DNA from: Candidatus Aegiribacteria sp. MLS_C
Lineage (GTDB): Bacteria; Fermentibacterota; Fermentibacteria; Fermentibacterales; JCC-6
Assembly: GCA_002030045.1 (NCBI GenBank)
Contig: LQBI01000010.1
Span: forward strand, 1 to 45,880
DNA: 45,880 nt
Reading direction: 5' to 3'
In this document: piece by piece, positions 16,981-25,140 of the stretch
Numbering within the stretch: the stretch's first letter is position 1
Layout: each line of letters begins with the position of its first letter
Translations under genes and position numbers: made by a program
Notes under the pieces: model-generated
What the model was told of the DNA's origin: nothing
What the model saw: the letters and a program-made list of their open reading frames with translations, nothing else
The model's database searches: none

Positions 16981-17011
16981 GGCGGTGAGGGGTCCCGGAC
17001 CCTTCACCGCC
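16981..17011. terminator. strong bidirectional hairpin between convergent genes
   Basis: A 15-bp stem with one mismatch (GGCGGTGAGGGGTCC against GGACCCTTCACCGCC) and a one-base loop. It lies between the lipoprotein stop (16964) and the tyrS stop (17025). There is no T-run on either side, so termination would depend on the stem itself. This is the clearest terminator-like element in the window. Confidence 0.75.
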
Positions 17012-17024
17012 TCTTCACGCAGCC

Positions 17025-18266
17025 CTACCTCGCCCCGGTGAATACCACCCTGTAGTACCTCTTCTTGCCGGCCCTCAGCAGAGTGCTGTCCGGTGCGGAC
17101 CGGCTGTCAAGCTCGGCCACCGGATCTTCCAACCTGTTGCTGTCCACGTAGAGTCCTCCCTGGCTGGCAAGCCTTCGCACATCGCTCCTGCTGGCGCACA
17201 GGCCGGTCTCGACGAAGAGGTCCAGCCATGTCAGCCCCTCTTCCAGCCTGCTTCGCGGCACCTCCAGGCTGGGAACCTCCTCATGAGAACCGCTGCCCTC
17301 GAAGAGGGCCCTGGAGGCGCTCCGGGCGTTCTGCGCCTCTTCGGTCCCGTGGGCTATGGAAGTGGCCTCGAGGGCAAGCCTCTCCTTCACCACCCTTAAG
17401 TCTGCGCCCCTAAGAAGGGCAAGTTCGTTGATCTCCTCCATGGGCACGAAGGTGTAGAGCTTCAGGAAGTAGACAGCGTCCCTGTCGTCAACGTTTATCC
17501 AGAACTGGTAGTATTCGTAGGGACTGGTGAGCCCGGGGTCCAGCCATACGGCTCCCCCTGCCTGGCTCTTGCTCATCTTCTCGCCGGAGGCGGTGGTGAC
17601 GAGGGGGCAGGTGAAGCCCCATGTCTCCGCCCCTTCAGTCCTTCTTATGAGGTCTATGCCCGATACTATGTTGCCCCACTGGTCCGATCCTCCCACCTGC
17701 AGGACGCATCCGTGACTGCGGTAGAGGTGCAGGAAGTCATAGGCCTGCAGCAGGCTGTAGCTGAACTCCAGGAAAGACAGACCGGTCTCGAGCCTCAGCT
17801 TGACCGATTCCGCGGCCAGCATCCTGTTGATGCTGAAATGACGGCCCACTTCCCTCAGGAATTCAATGTGGTTCAGCTTCGAAAGCCACTCGTAGTTGTC
17901 CAGCAGGAGGGCACCGTTCTTCCTGTCCTGCGAAAAGTCCAGGAAACGTTTCATCTGTTCCCTTATGGACCCGGCCCACCGGGAGACCGTGTCCCTTGAC
18001 TCGAAGGTCCTCTCTGTGCTCCTTCCCGATGGGTCACCCACGAGGGCCGTACCGCCCCCGATGACTATTATCGGCCTGTGTCCGGCATCCTGCAGGTGTC
18101 TGGCTATCATGAGCGGCACGATATGTCCCAGATGCAGGCTTCCGGCCGTGGCGTCGAAACCGATATAGAAACTCAGCGATGGACCGTCCAGCAGTTCGGA
18201 CAGCTTCTCCTCCGCCGTCATCTGGTAGATGAGCCCTCTCTCGCCGAGTATCCTGAGCAGTTCCAA
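17025..18266 (-). CDS. tyrS: tyrosyl-tRNA synthetase
   Basis: Class I aminoacyl-tRNA synthetase charging tRNA-Tyr. The protein is 413 residues. The HIGH-type motif reads HLGH (in SLHLGHIVPL) and the second signature is EKMSKS. FDATAGSLH, LQAYDFLHLY and GGSDQWGNI fit the tyrosine-binding pocket. A C-terminal S4-like domain (about 345-413) includes GLCASRSDVRRLASQGGLYVD. The start is TTG 18266 preceded by GGAGGAAGGGAG on this strand. It diverges from upp across a short spacer containing a perfect 9-bp dyad. Confidence 0.96.
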   Translation of the reverse strand: MELLRILGERGLIYQMTAEEKLSELLDGPSLSFYIGFDATAGSLHLGHIVPLMIARHLQDAGHRPIIVIGGGTALVGDPSGRSTERTFESRDTVSRWAGSIREQMKRFLDFSQDRKNGALLLDNYEWLSKLNHIEFLREVGRHFSINRMLAAESVKLRLETGLSFLEFSYSLLQAYDFLHLYRSHGCVLQVGGSDQWGNIVSGIDLIRRTEGAETWGFTCPLVTTASGEKMSKSQAGGAVWLDPGLTSPYEYYQFWINVDDRDAVYFLKLYTFVPMEEINELALLRGADLRVVKERLALEATSIAHGTEEAQNARSASRALFEGSGSHEEVPSLEVPRSRLEEGLTWLDLFVETGLCASRSDVRRLASQGGLYVDSNRLEDPVAELDSRSAPDSTLLRAGKKRYYRVVFTGAR

Positions 18267-18314
18267 GACCAGCTCCCTTCCTCCGGCCCGACTGGCAGAC
18301 GGCCCGCCGGCTTC

Positions 18315-18347
18315 TTATGTTCCCGACTGTCGTAACCTGGAACATAA
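18315..18347. promoter_or_regulatory. 9-bp perfect dyad in the tyrS-upp divergent spacer
   Basis: TTATGTTCC (18315-18323) and GGAACATAA (18339-18347) are exact inverted copies separated by 15 bases. The right arm overlaps a possible upp -10 box CATAAT (18343-18348), 14 bases before the ATG. This suggests an operator, a divergent promoter, or an RNA hairpin in the upp leader. No -35 of consensus type is obvious. Confidence 0.5.
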
Positions 18348-18361
18348 TACCGGAGGGAACA

Positions 18362-18973
18362 ATGGAAACCATCGAGTTCGAACACCCTCTGGCCAGGAGC
18401 ATCCTGACCAGGATGCGGGACAGGGACACAGGGCCGGACGAGTTCAGGAGACTGGCGCACAGGATGGGGTTCATGCTGGCGGTGGAGGCCACCCGCAACA
18501 TACGCACGGCACCGATGCACGTGGAAACCCCCATGGAGCCCACATTGGGCGAGACCACCGTTGACAGTCCCGTCATCATGCCCGTTCTCAGAGCGGGGCT
18601 AGGCATACTGGCACCCTTCCAGGAGCTGCTCCCGGATTCGAAGGTGGCCTTCGTCGCCCTCAGGCGGGACGAGGACACGGGCAGGCCTGACTGGCTCTAC
18701 GATTCGGTGCCGGACCTTGCCGGAAGTCAGGTCATAGTGCTGGATCCCATGCTGGCCACCGCCGGAACCGCCAGCGCCGTTCTGGACTACCTTGCAGATG
18801 CCGGAGTGCGCGAGACGACCCTCGTGAGTGTCGTCGCAGCCCCGGAAGGCATTCACAGGCTGGGTGCCTACGAGAACCTTACCGTGATCACGGTATCGGT
18901 GGACAGGGAACTTGACGGCAGGTGGTTCATCCTTCCGGGCCTGGGGGATTTCGGCGACCGTCTGTACAACTGA
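18362..18973 (+). CDS. upp: uracil phosphoribosyltransferase
   Basis: Salvages uracil to UMP using PRPP. The protein is 203 residues. It has EFEHPLARSILTRMRD at the N-terminus, PVLRAGLGIL, the PRPP loop DPMLATAGTA, and the C-terminal GLGDFGDRLYN. The PRPP loop usually reads ATGG; here it is ATAG, a small deviation. GGAGGG (18352-18357) lies five bases before the ATG and fixes the start. It heads the rightward operon beside the divergent tyrS. Confidence 0.93.
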   Translation: METIEFEHPLARSILTRMRDRDTGPDEFRRLAHRMGFMLAVEATRNIRTAPMHVETPMEPTLGETTVDSPVIMPVLRAGLGILAPFQELLPDSKVAFVALRRDEDTGRPDWLYDSVPDLAGSQVIVLDPMLATAGTASAVLDYLADAGVRETTLVSVVAAPEGIHRLGAYENLTVITVSVDRELDGRWFILPGLGDFGDRLYN

Positions 18974-19002
18974 TCCCGTTCCGGTGTTAAGGAGTATGCG
19001 AT

Positions 19003-20196
19003 ATGGACGGCAGGGGGCTCTTCATCGCGGGAAGCGACATGAACGCGGGGAAGACCACCTTCAGTCTCGGTCTGATCTCGTGGCTTGACGAGAACTCCGC
19101 CGGAAGCGCCACCTTCATGAAACCCATGGGGCAGAAGACCCTCCTGAGGGACGGCGAGTCCGTGGGAGAGGACACGTTCCTGGTGAACAGCTCCCTGGGA
19201 CTGGACATGCCGCCGGAGTTCACCGCACCCTTCACAATGTCCTCGGGCATTGCGCAGAAGTACCTGTCGGGGGAGGGACCGGGTGACATCGGCAAGCGTA
19301 TCAGAAAGGCCTACAGATACCTGCGCTCCCGGTCCGACATGGTCGTTGTCGAGGGGACCGGGCACCCCGGTGTCGGTGCTGTCTTCGACCTTTGCAACGC
19401 CAGTGTTGCGGGGCTTCTCGACCTGCCCGTGCTCCTGGTCCTGGACGGCGGGATAGGCAGTACGATCGACAGGTATGCCCTGTGCAGCAGCCTCTTCAGG
19501 GAGCATTCCGTACACATCCTCGGAGTAGTGATAAACAGGGTCCGGGAGAGCAAGATGGACAAGGTGAGGAGCTACCTGGACCCCTGGTTCGAGGCCGAGG
19601 GGATTCCCGTGTTCGGTTACATACCCTACGTCAAGTCCCTTGCCCGGCCTTCCATTGGCATGCTGGGAAGGGAGCTGGGTTTCCAGGCGCAGGAGAACGG
19701 GGCCGGGACATCCCCGCATCCTGCGGAGGGCTTCATTGCGGGTTTCGGCAGCACATCGGAGATACTCGGAGGAATAGCGGAGAACCCCGGGAGCGCCCTG
19801 CTTCTCAGCGCATGCCGGGAGGAGGTGCTCGATGCCGTGATGGCCCGCAGGCTCTCGGGAGCCCTGGCAGAGGGTCCCGGCGCCATCGTCCTCTGCGGAT
19901 CAGGCTCAGGGTCCCCACCCCAGACGGCGGAGGGATGCGCAAGGCTCGGCATACCTCTCTACACCACAGGCAGGAGCGCCGAGGACTCGGTCTCGATACT
20001 CAACCGGAGGGTCTTCAAGGTGGAACCGGGTGAATCCGTCAAGATCGGTGAGATAGTGAGGACTGTCAAGTGCAGTGTGGACCTCCAGGCTCTGATGGAA
20101 GCCGTCAGGTCCCCGGTACGGGGGACGGAGGCCGGAGAACCGGGCAGGGCGGCCAGGTTCAGGTCGTGGCTGTCCAGGGTGTTCGGCAGGAAGTGA
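19003..20196 (+). CDS. BioD-like P-loop protein resembling the Pta N-terminal region
   Basis: A protein of 397 residues. The first ~220 residues are a dethiobiotin-synthetase-like P-loop domain, with SDMNAGKTTFSLGL at the N-terminus, VVVEGTGHPGVG, and VLLVLDGGIGSTID. The second part (about 240-365) resembles the DRTGG-type domain seen between the BioD-like and catalytic parts of long phosphotransacetylases. No phosphotransacetylase catalytic domain follows. The C-terminus is basic. Stand-alone proteins of this type exist but their role is unclear; a regulatory or biotin-unrelated ATPase function is possible. TAAGGAG (18987-18993) precedes the ATG. Confidence 0.8.
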   Translation: MDGRGLFIAGSDMNAGKTTFSLGLISWLDENSAGSATFMKPMGQKTLLRDGESVGEDTFLVNSSLGLDMPPEFTAPFTMSSGIAQKYLSGEGPGDIGKRIRKAYRYLRSRSDMVVVEGTGHPGVGAVFDLCNASVAGLLDLPVLLVLDGGIGSTIDRYALCSSLFREHSVHILGVVINRVRESKMDKVRSYLDPWFEAEGIPVFGYIPYVKSLARPSIGMLGRELGFQAQENGAGTSPHPAEGFIAGFGSTSEILGGIAENPGSALLLSACREEVLDAVMARRLSGALAEGPGAIVLCGSGSGSPPQTAEGCARLGIPLYTTGRSAEDSVSILNRRVFKVEPGESVKIGEIVRTVKCSVDLQALMEAVRSPVRGTEAGEPGRAARFRSWLSRVFGRK

Positions 20197-20209
20197 CGGT
20201 TACCGTGCC

Positions 20210-21613
20210 ATGAGATCCAGGGTGTTGCTCATAACGCTGTTCCTGGTGGCCATGGGAGCCACCTTCCTTTTCCGGAACCCCCACAGGCAGACCGGCGGTG
20301 ATCCCTGGCCCTTCCAGGCGTACATGCGGAGGACCATGGAGTTCAGGAACTCCCTCGAGGCGATCCTTGCGGACACCATGGAGATCAGGACCGCCAGGGT
20401 GGAGGAGGGCGGCACCCTGGGAGGCCTCCTCTACCAGACCGGAATAGAGGGATCCAGGTATCTGAGCTGCTGTGAGCTTTTCATCGACAGCCTGGGATGG
20501 ACCTCGGTCAGGATAGGGGACACCCTCCAGGCCTTCTACGCAAGGGACACCCTGTTCGAGGTGAGGGGCATCCCCGTCAACCGCAGGGGGTACTTCAGAA
20601 TACTCTTCGACAGGTCCGCAGCGGCCCTGGAGTGGGAATGGGTCCCGGAGGACAACTACCGCAGGCTGCGTTCGGTGACCCTTGTGGTCAGCAGTTCGGT
20701 GTGGGAGAGCATAGCAGGCGGCGGCGTCCCCCGGGACCTCACGCCCACCGGCCATATAGTTACGGCCAGGGATTCAATTCGGGAGGTGGCCTACATAAAG
20801 AGCTTCGAGGACCAGCTTGCCAACAGGCTCTTCGTGTACGACATAGACTTCTACTACGACGTCCAGCCGGGGGACAGCGTATGGGTGCTGCTGGAGGAGG
20901 TTCGGTACCCGATGTCGCAGGAGACCTCCTTCGGAAGGATCATCGCAGCCAAGTACGATTTTGCGCTGGGCGGCATGACCGAGGCGATACCCTTCTTCCA
21001 CAGGCCGGATTCTATAGCTCCCGCCGGCACCGCGGTGATACTGGACCATTACCACCGTGACGGCGCCTCCCTCAGGACGATGTTCATCAAGATGCCGGTA
21101 CCCTTCGGAAGGATAAGCTCGGAGTACTCCGACGCCAGGATGCACCCCGTCCTTGGGTACACACGCGCCCACAGGGGGATAGACTACGCTGCGCCCATGG
21201 GTACCGAGATCTACGCGGTGGGTGACGGCGTCATATCGTTCAGGGGATGGAGCGGTGGTTACGGTAACCTGGTGAGGGTCAGGCACGTAAACGGCTACGA
21301 GACCGGATACGGTCACATGAGCAGCTTCGCGACGGGGCAGGAGGTGGGTTCCTACGTCAGACAGGGTGACGTGATAGGCTTCGTCGGCAGCACCGGACTC
21401 TCCACAGGTCCCCACGTCCATTTCGAGATGAAGAAGAACGGTTCCTACGTGAACCCGGCCACGGAGATAATGCCGCCGGCCAACCCGCTGCTGGACATGC
21501 AGCTCCAGCAGTTCAACCAGCAGCTGCCGGTTCTGGAGAGCACCTGGAGCAGGATGGCGGGCGGATGCCTTCCGGTACCCGAGGCTGAAGCGGATACTTC
21601 CGGAGCGGAATGA
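20210..21613 (+). CDS. M23-family (LytM) peptidoglycan metallopeptidase
   Basis: A protein of 467 residues with an N-terminal membrane anchor or signal (about 5-21). The C-terminal LytM domain has the zinc ligands H321 and D325 (AHRGIDYAAPMG) and H402/H404 (STGPHVHFEM), so it looks active. The region between (about 60-290) has a beta-rich segment like the OapA/LysM-type periplasmic domains of this family. It probably cleaves peptide cross-links during growth or division. An 11-bp palindrome ACGGTTACCGT lies just before the ATG and no good ribosome site is visible. Ten-base direct repeats AATGAACCCC (21609 and 21631) span its stop. Confidence 0.9.
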   Translation: MRSRVLLITLFLVAMGATFLFRNPHRQTGGDPWPFQAYMRRTMEFRNSLEAILADTMEIRTARVEEGGTLGGLLYQTGIEGSRYLSCCELFIDSLGWTSVRIGDTLQAFYARDTLFEVRGIPVNRRGYFRILFDRSAAALEWEWVPEDNYRRLRSVTLVVSSSVWESIAGGGVPRDLTPTGHIVTARDSIREVAYIKSFEDQLANRLFVYDIDFYYDVQPGDSVWVLLEEVRYPMSQETSFGRIIAAKYDFALGGMTEAIPFFHRPDSIAPAGTAVILDHYHRDGASLRTMFIKMPVPFGRISSEYSDARMHPVLGYTRAHRGIDYAAPMGTEIYAVGDGVISFRGWSGGYGNLVRVRHVNGYETGYGHMSSFATGQEVGSYVRQGDVIGFVGSTGLSTGPHVHFEMKKNGSYVNPATEIMPPANPLLDMQLQQFNQQLPVLESTWSRMAGGCLPVPEAEADTSGAE

Positions 21614-21661
21614 ACCCCCTGCACAGAACGAATGAACCCCTGACCGGCAGGAATTGAGCCC

Positions 21662-24600
21662 TTGGCAGCCACGGACATGGACATGGAGCGGGAAATCTGG
21701 GTCCGCAACGAGTTCTTCTGGGACTCCGTGTTCTCGGACATGCTCGCTTCGCTGACCGACGGAGGACCTACCAGGGTCGGGGGGCTCTGCTGTTCTGCGG
21801 TCTCCTTCGCTGCAGCCGCCGTCCACAGACTGGCCGGACCCACCGTGCTCGTGGCGCCCACTCCCACTCACGCGGAGAACCTCAGGGACGACCTTCGGGG
21901 TATCCTGGGCGAGGTCCTCTATTTCCCGGCATACGAGACCCTTCCGTTCGAGGGAGAACCTGCGCACCCCGGAGTCGTATCGGACAGGATCGAATGCATG
22001 GCGGGGCTCAAGGCCGGAAAGAGCGGGAGCATAGTGGTCATGCCGGCATCCGCCCTTGTAAAGAAGGTCCCGCCCCCGGACAATTTCGGTACGATGCGCC
22101 TCTACAGGGGCATGAGGCTTTCCGTTACGGAGCTGGAGGCCTGGCTGCTTGCGGCGGGGTACCTCAGGGAGGACGGCGTCTGGGAACAGGCTCGCTGGGC
22201 CAGACGTGGCGGCATACTGGACGTTGGAACATACGGCATGGATAACCCGGTAAGGCTCGAGTTCTTCGGAGACGAGCTGGAGTCCCTGCGTTCCTTCGAC
22301 CAGAGGTCACAGAGGAGCATAAGGAACCTGACCGAGTGCGTACTGCTTCCGGCAAGGGAGGTGATACTGTCGCCTGACCACTGGAACAGGGCAATGGAGG
22401 TGGTACCCGAGGAGCACGAGATCAGCGACAGGCTCTGGACCTCCAACGATTTCCCGGGGATCGAGCATTACCTCCCCGTCTTCCTCGACCGTTGCGTCAG
22501 CATACTGGATTACGTCGCCCCCGACGGGACGGTCATCCTGTCAGATCCGGAAGGGGTGCTGTGCAGCGTGGAGGAGACTATCGGCTTCCACATGCAGAAC
22601 TACGATCCGGAAAAGCTGCCCTTCGGGTTCTCCGCCATCTTCTTCGGCATCGACGAGATCCGCAGGCGCCTGGAGGGTTCCCGCAGGACCGTGCATTTCC
22701 TGCCCTTCCCAACGGACAGCGTTGACGTCTTCTACAGGACCGTTCCACAGGTCGGCTTCACCGGCCACAGGGAGGAGATGCTGCGCAGGCTCGGCAGCGA
22801 CCTGGAGCAGGGCATCCGAACCGCGGTCCTCTGCGATTCCCGTGCTGAGGAGGAGACCTTCAGGGAACTGCTGCCCGGGGACCTTGAGGTGGAGACCTGC
22901 GTGCTGCCGATAGCCGAGGGCTTCACGATGCCCGACCGGCATCTTTCGGTGCTGTCGGAGAGGAGACTCCTGTCGGGCAGGCGGCGGCCCGAGAGGGTCA
23001 GGCGCTACAGGGGGGGGGAGGGTCTCTCCGATTCCGCGGAGATATCTCCAGGGGATCTTGTGGTGCACCGGAGGTACGGAATAGGAAAGTTCACCGGTCT
23101 GGAGAGGATAGAGACCTCCGGGACGGTCCTCGACTGCCTGGCGGTGGAGTACAGGGACGGCGACAGACTCCTGGTGCCCATGGACGAGATCGGTTCCGTG
23201 CAGAAGTTCATGGCTCCCGAGAGCGTCAGCCCCAGACTCGACAGGATCGGGGGGGAAGCCTGGGACAGGAGGGTGAGTGCGGCCAGGAAGAAGGCCGGGG
23301 AGATAGCCGGAAGGCTTGCCGCTCTCTACTCCGAGCGCAGGGTCATGCACAGGGATCCGCTGCCGGTCCCGGGACATCTCGTGGATACACTTTCCGAGAG
23401 TTTCCCCTACGAGGAGACTCCCGACCAGATGAAGACGATCGAGAAGGTCATGGAGGATTTCGCCCGGAACTCGCCAATGGACAGGCTGGTGTGCGGAGAT
23501 GTCGGATACGGCAAGACGGAGGTGGCCGTAAGGGCCGCATACAGAGCGGTGGACGCCGGTCTTCAGGCAGCTGTGCTGGTCCCCACCACCGTACTGGCGG
23601 AGCAGCACTACTTCACCTTCAGGGACCGGCTTGCGGAGTTCCCCGTCAACGTGGACATGCTCAGCAGGTTCAGGACGCCCCAGGAGCAGAAAAGGACACT
23701 GGAGAAGCTCGCCCTGGGGGAGGTGGACGTTATCATAGGGACACACAGGCTTCTTCAGAGGGACGTCCGCTTCCACAGGCTGGGGCTTCTCGTGATAGAC
23801 GAGGAACACCGTTTCGGAGTGAGACAGAAGGAATACCTGAGGGAGCTGAGGATCGGCGTGGACACCCTTGCAATGACCGCCACCCCGATACCCCGGACCC
23901 TTCACATGGCACTGTCCGGCTTTCGGGACATATCGCTTATCGCCACGCCTCCCAGGGACAGATACCCGGTACATACCGAACTGACAGATTTCAATCCCAG
24001 GATAGTCGCCAGGGCGGTGAAGAGGGAACTGGAGAGGGACGGCCAGGTCTTCTTCGTCCACAACAGGATACAGTCCATAGAGTCCGTGAGGGAGAAGCTG
24101 CAGTCGCTGCTGCCGGAGGTGAGGATAGTGGTCGCGCACGGCAGGATGGGTCCCAGGCAGCTGGAAGAGGTCATGCACCGCTTCATGGAGGGGGAGTACG
24201 ACATGCTCCTGAGCACTTCCATAATCGAATCCGGGCTTGACCTCCCGAGGGTGAACACCATGCTGATCGACAACGCCCACATGTTCGGGCTGGCCGACCT
24301 CTACCAGCTTCGGGGAAGGGTGGGAAGGAGCCACCACCAGGCCTACTGCTACCTGATCGTCCCCCGGGGAAGGAAGCTCAATCCTGAGGCCCGGGAGCGG
24401 CTGGACGCCGTACGGAGGTTCACCGAGCTGGGGTCCGGGTGGAACGTGGCCATGCGGGACCTCGAGATCAGGGGCGCCGGAGAGTTCCTCGGTGCATCCC
24501 AGCACGGCCACATGATATCCATAGGCTACTCCATGTTCGAGGAACTCATCAGGGAGGAGGCCTCCAGGCTCAGAGGGACTGATCCGGATGCCAGAAGGGA

Positions 24601-25030
24601 AGTGAGGGTCGAAATACCGGGGAATTCCTACATCCCCGAGGAATATGTGCCTGACGTGGCTGAGAGGGTCAGGATCTACAGGTGCTTCTGGAGAGCCGGC
24701 AGCGAGGAGGACATAGACCAGTGGGCCGGTTACCTCAGGGACCGGTACGGAGAGCCCGAAGAACCTGTGAGAAATACCGTCACCAGGGCCCGCATAGCCC
24801 TCCTGGCCCGCATGTCGGGGGCCGAGGAGGTTGTGGTCAGCGGACGGAGCGGAAGACTGGTCTTCTCTTCGGGAGCCGCCTCGTCAGGCACCCTGCCGAA
24901 GAACCTGAGGTTGAGGGTGATACCCGAGAAGACCGGCAGGATATCTGTCACGGTCGATCTCGTGGACCTGGCGGAGGAACGGAAGACTGACAGGATGCTC
25001 GAACTCCTGAGGTTCATCACCGAAGACTGA
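21662..25030 (+). CDS. mfd: transcription-repair coupling factor Mfd
   Basis: Removes stalled RNA polymerase and recruits UvrA. The protein is 1122 residues. It has the UvrB-like N-terminal module, then the CarD-type polymerase-interaction domain (about 460-560; HRRYGIGKFTGLERIET). The translocase has Walker A GDVGYGKTE (near 613), VIDEEHRFGVRQKE (near 713) and TATPIPRTLHM. The TRCF C-terminal domain includes SYIPEEYVPDV. The start is TTG with AGGAA upstream; ATG 21677 is an alternative. A run of nine G (23010-23018) just before the polymerase-binding domain is a possible slippage site. Confidence 0.97.
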   Translation: MAATDMDMEREIWVRNEFFWDSVFSDMLASLTDGGPTRVGGLCCSAVSFAAAAVHRLAGPTVLVAPTPTHAENLRDDLRGILGEVLYFPAYETLPFEGEPAHPGVVSDRIECMAGLKAGKSGSIVVMPASALVKKVPPPDNFGTMRLYRGMRLSVTELEAWLLAAGYLREDGVWEQARWARRGGILDVGTYGMDNPVRLEFFGDELESLRSFDQRSQRSIRNLTECVLLPAREVILSPDHWNRAMEVVPEEHEISDRLWTSNDFPGIEHYLPVFLDRCVSILDYVAPDGTVILSDPEGVLCSVEETIGFHMQNYDPEKLPFGFSAIFFGIDEIRRRLEGSRRTVHFLPFPTDSVDVFYRTVPQVGFTGHREEMLRRLGSDLEQGIRTAVLCDSRAEEETFRELLPGDLEVETCVLPIAEGFTMPDRHLSVLSERRLLSGRRRPERVRRYRGGEGLSDSAEISPGDLVVHRRYGIGKFTGLERIETSGTVLDCLAVEYRDGDRLLVPMDEIGSVQKFMAPESVSPRLDRIGGEAWDRRVSAARKKAGEIAGRLAALYSERRVMHRDPLPVPGHLVDTLSESFPYEETPDQMKTIEKVMEDFARNSPMDRLVCGDVGYGKTEVAVRAAYRAVDAGLQAAVLVPTTVLAEQHYFTFRDRLAEFPVNVDMLSRFRTPQEQKRTLEKLALGEVDVIIGTHRLLQRDVRFHRLGLLVIDEEHRFGVRQKEYLRELRIGVDTLAMTATPIPRTLHMALSGFRDISLIATPPRDRYPVHTELTDFNPRIVARAVKRELERDGQVFFVHNRIQSIESVREKLQSLLPEVRIVVAHGRMGPRQLEEVMHRFMEGEYDMLLSTSIIESGLDLPRVNTMLIDNAHMFGLADLYQLRGRVGRSHHQAYCYLIVPRGRKLNPEARERLDAVRRFTELGSGWNVAMRDLEIRGAGEFLGASQHGHMISIGYSMFEELIREEASRLRGTDPDARREVRVEIPGNSYIPEEYVPDVAERVRIYRCFWRAGSEEDIDQWAGYLRDRYGEPEEPVRNTVTRARIALLARMSGAEEVVVSGRSGRLVFSSGAASSGTLPKNLRLRVIPEKTGRISVTVDLVDLAEERKTDRMLELLRFITED

Positions 25031-25082
25031 ACATCCCGTGAGGTGGCAGTGAACGGTCTGTTCCCCTTATATTTCCGCATTC

Positions 25083-25106
25083 GGGCGCTTGACGCCCTTT
25101 CAGGGC
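25083..25106 (+). terminator. weak GC hairpin cluster after mfd
   Basis: GGGCG (25083-25087) pairs with CGCCC (25093-25097), followed by TTT. An alternative small stem GCCCT/AGGGC spans 25094-25106. Each stem is only 5 bp, so this is at best a weak terminator or attenuator in the 110-bp gap between mfd and the next gene. Confidence 0.35.
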
Positions 25107-25140
25107 CATGCTCCCGCACAACTCTCGAAAGGAAGGTAAA

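Noticed and set aside
22541-24511. A 656-codon reverse frame opposite mfd
   Set aside because: It has no protein-like motifs and mirrors the codon pattern of mfd.
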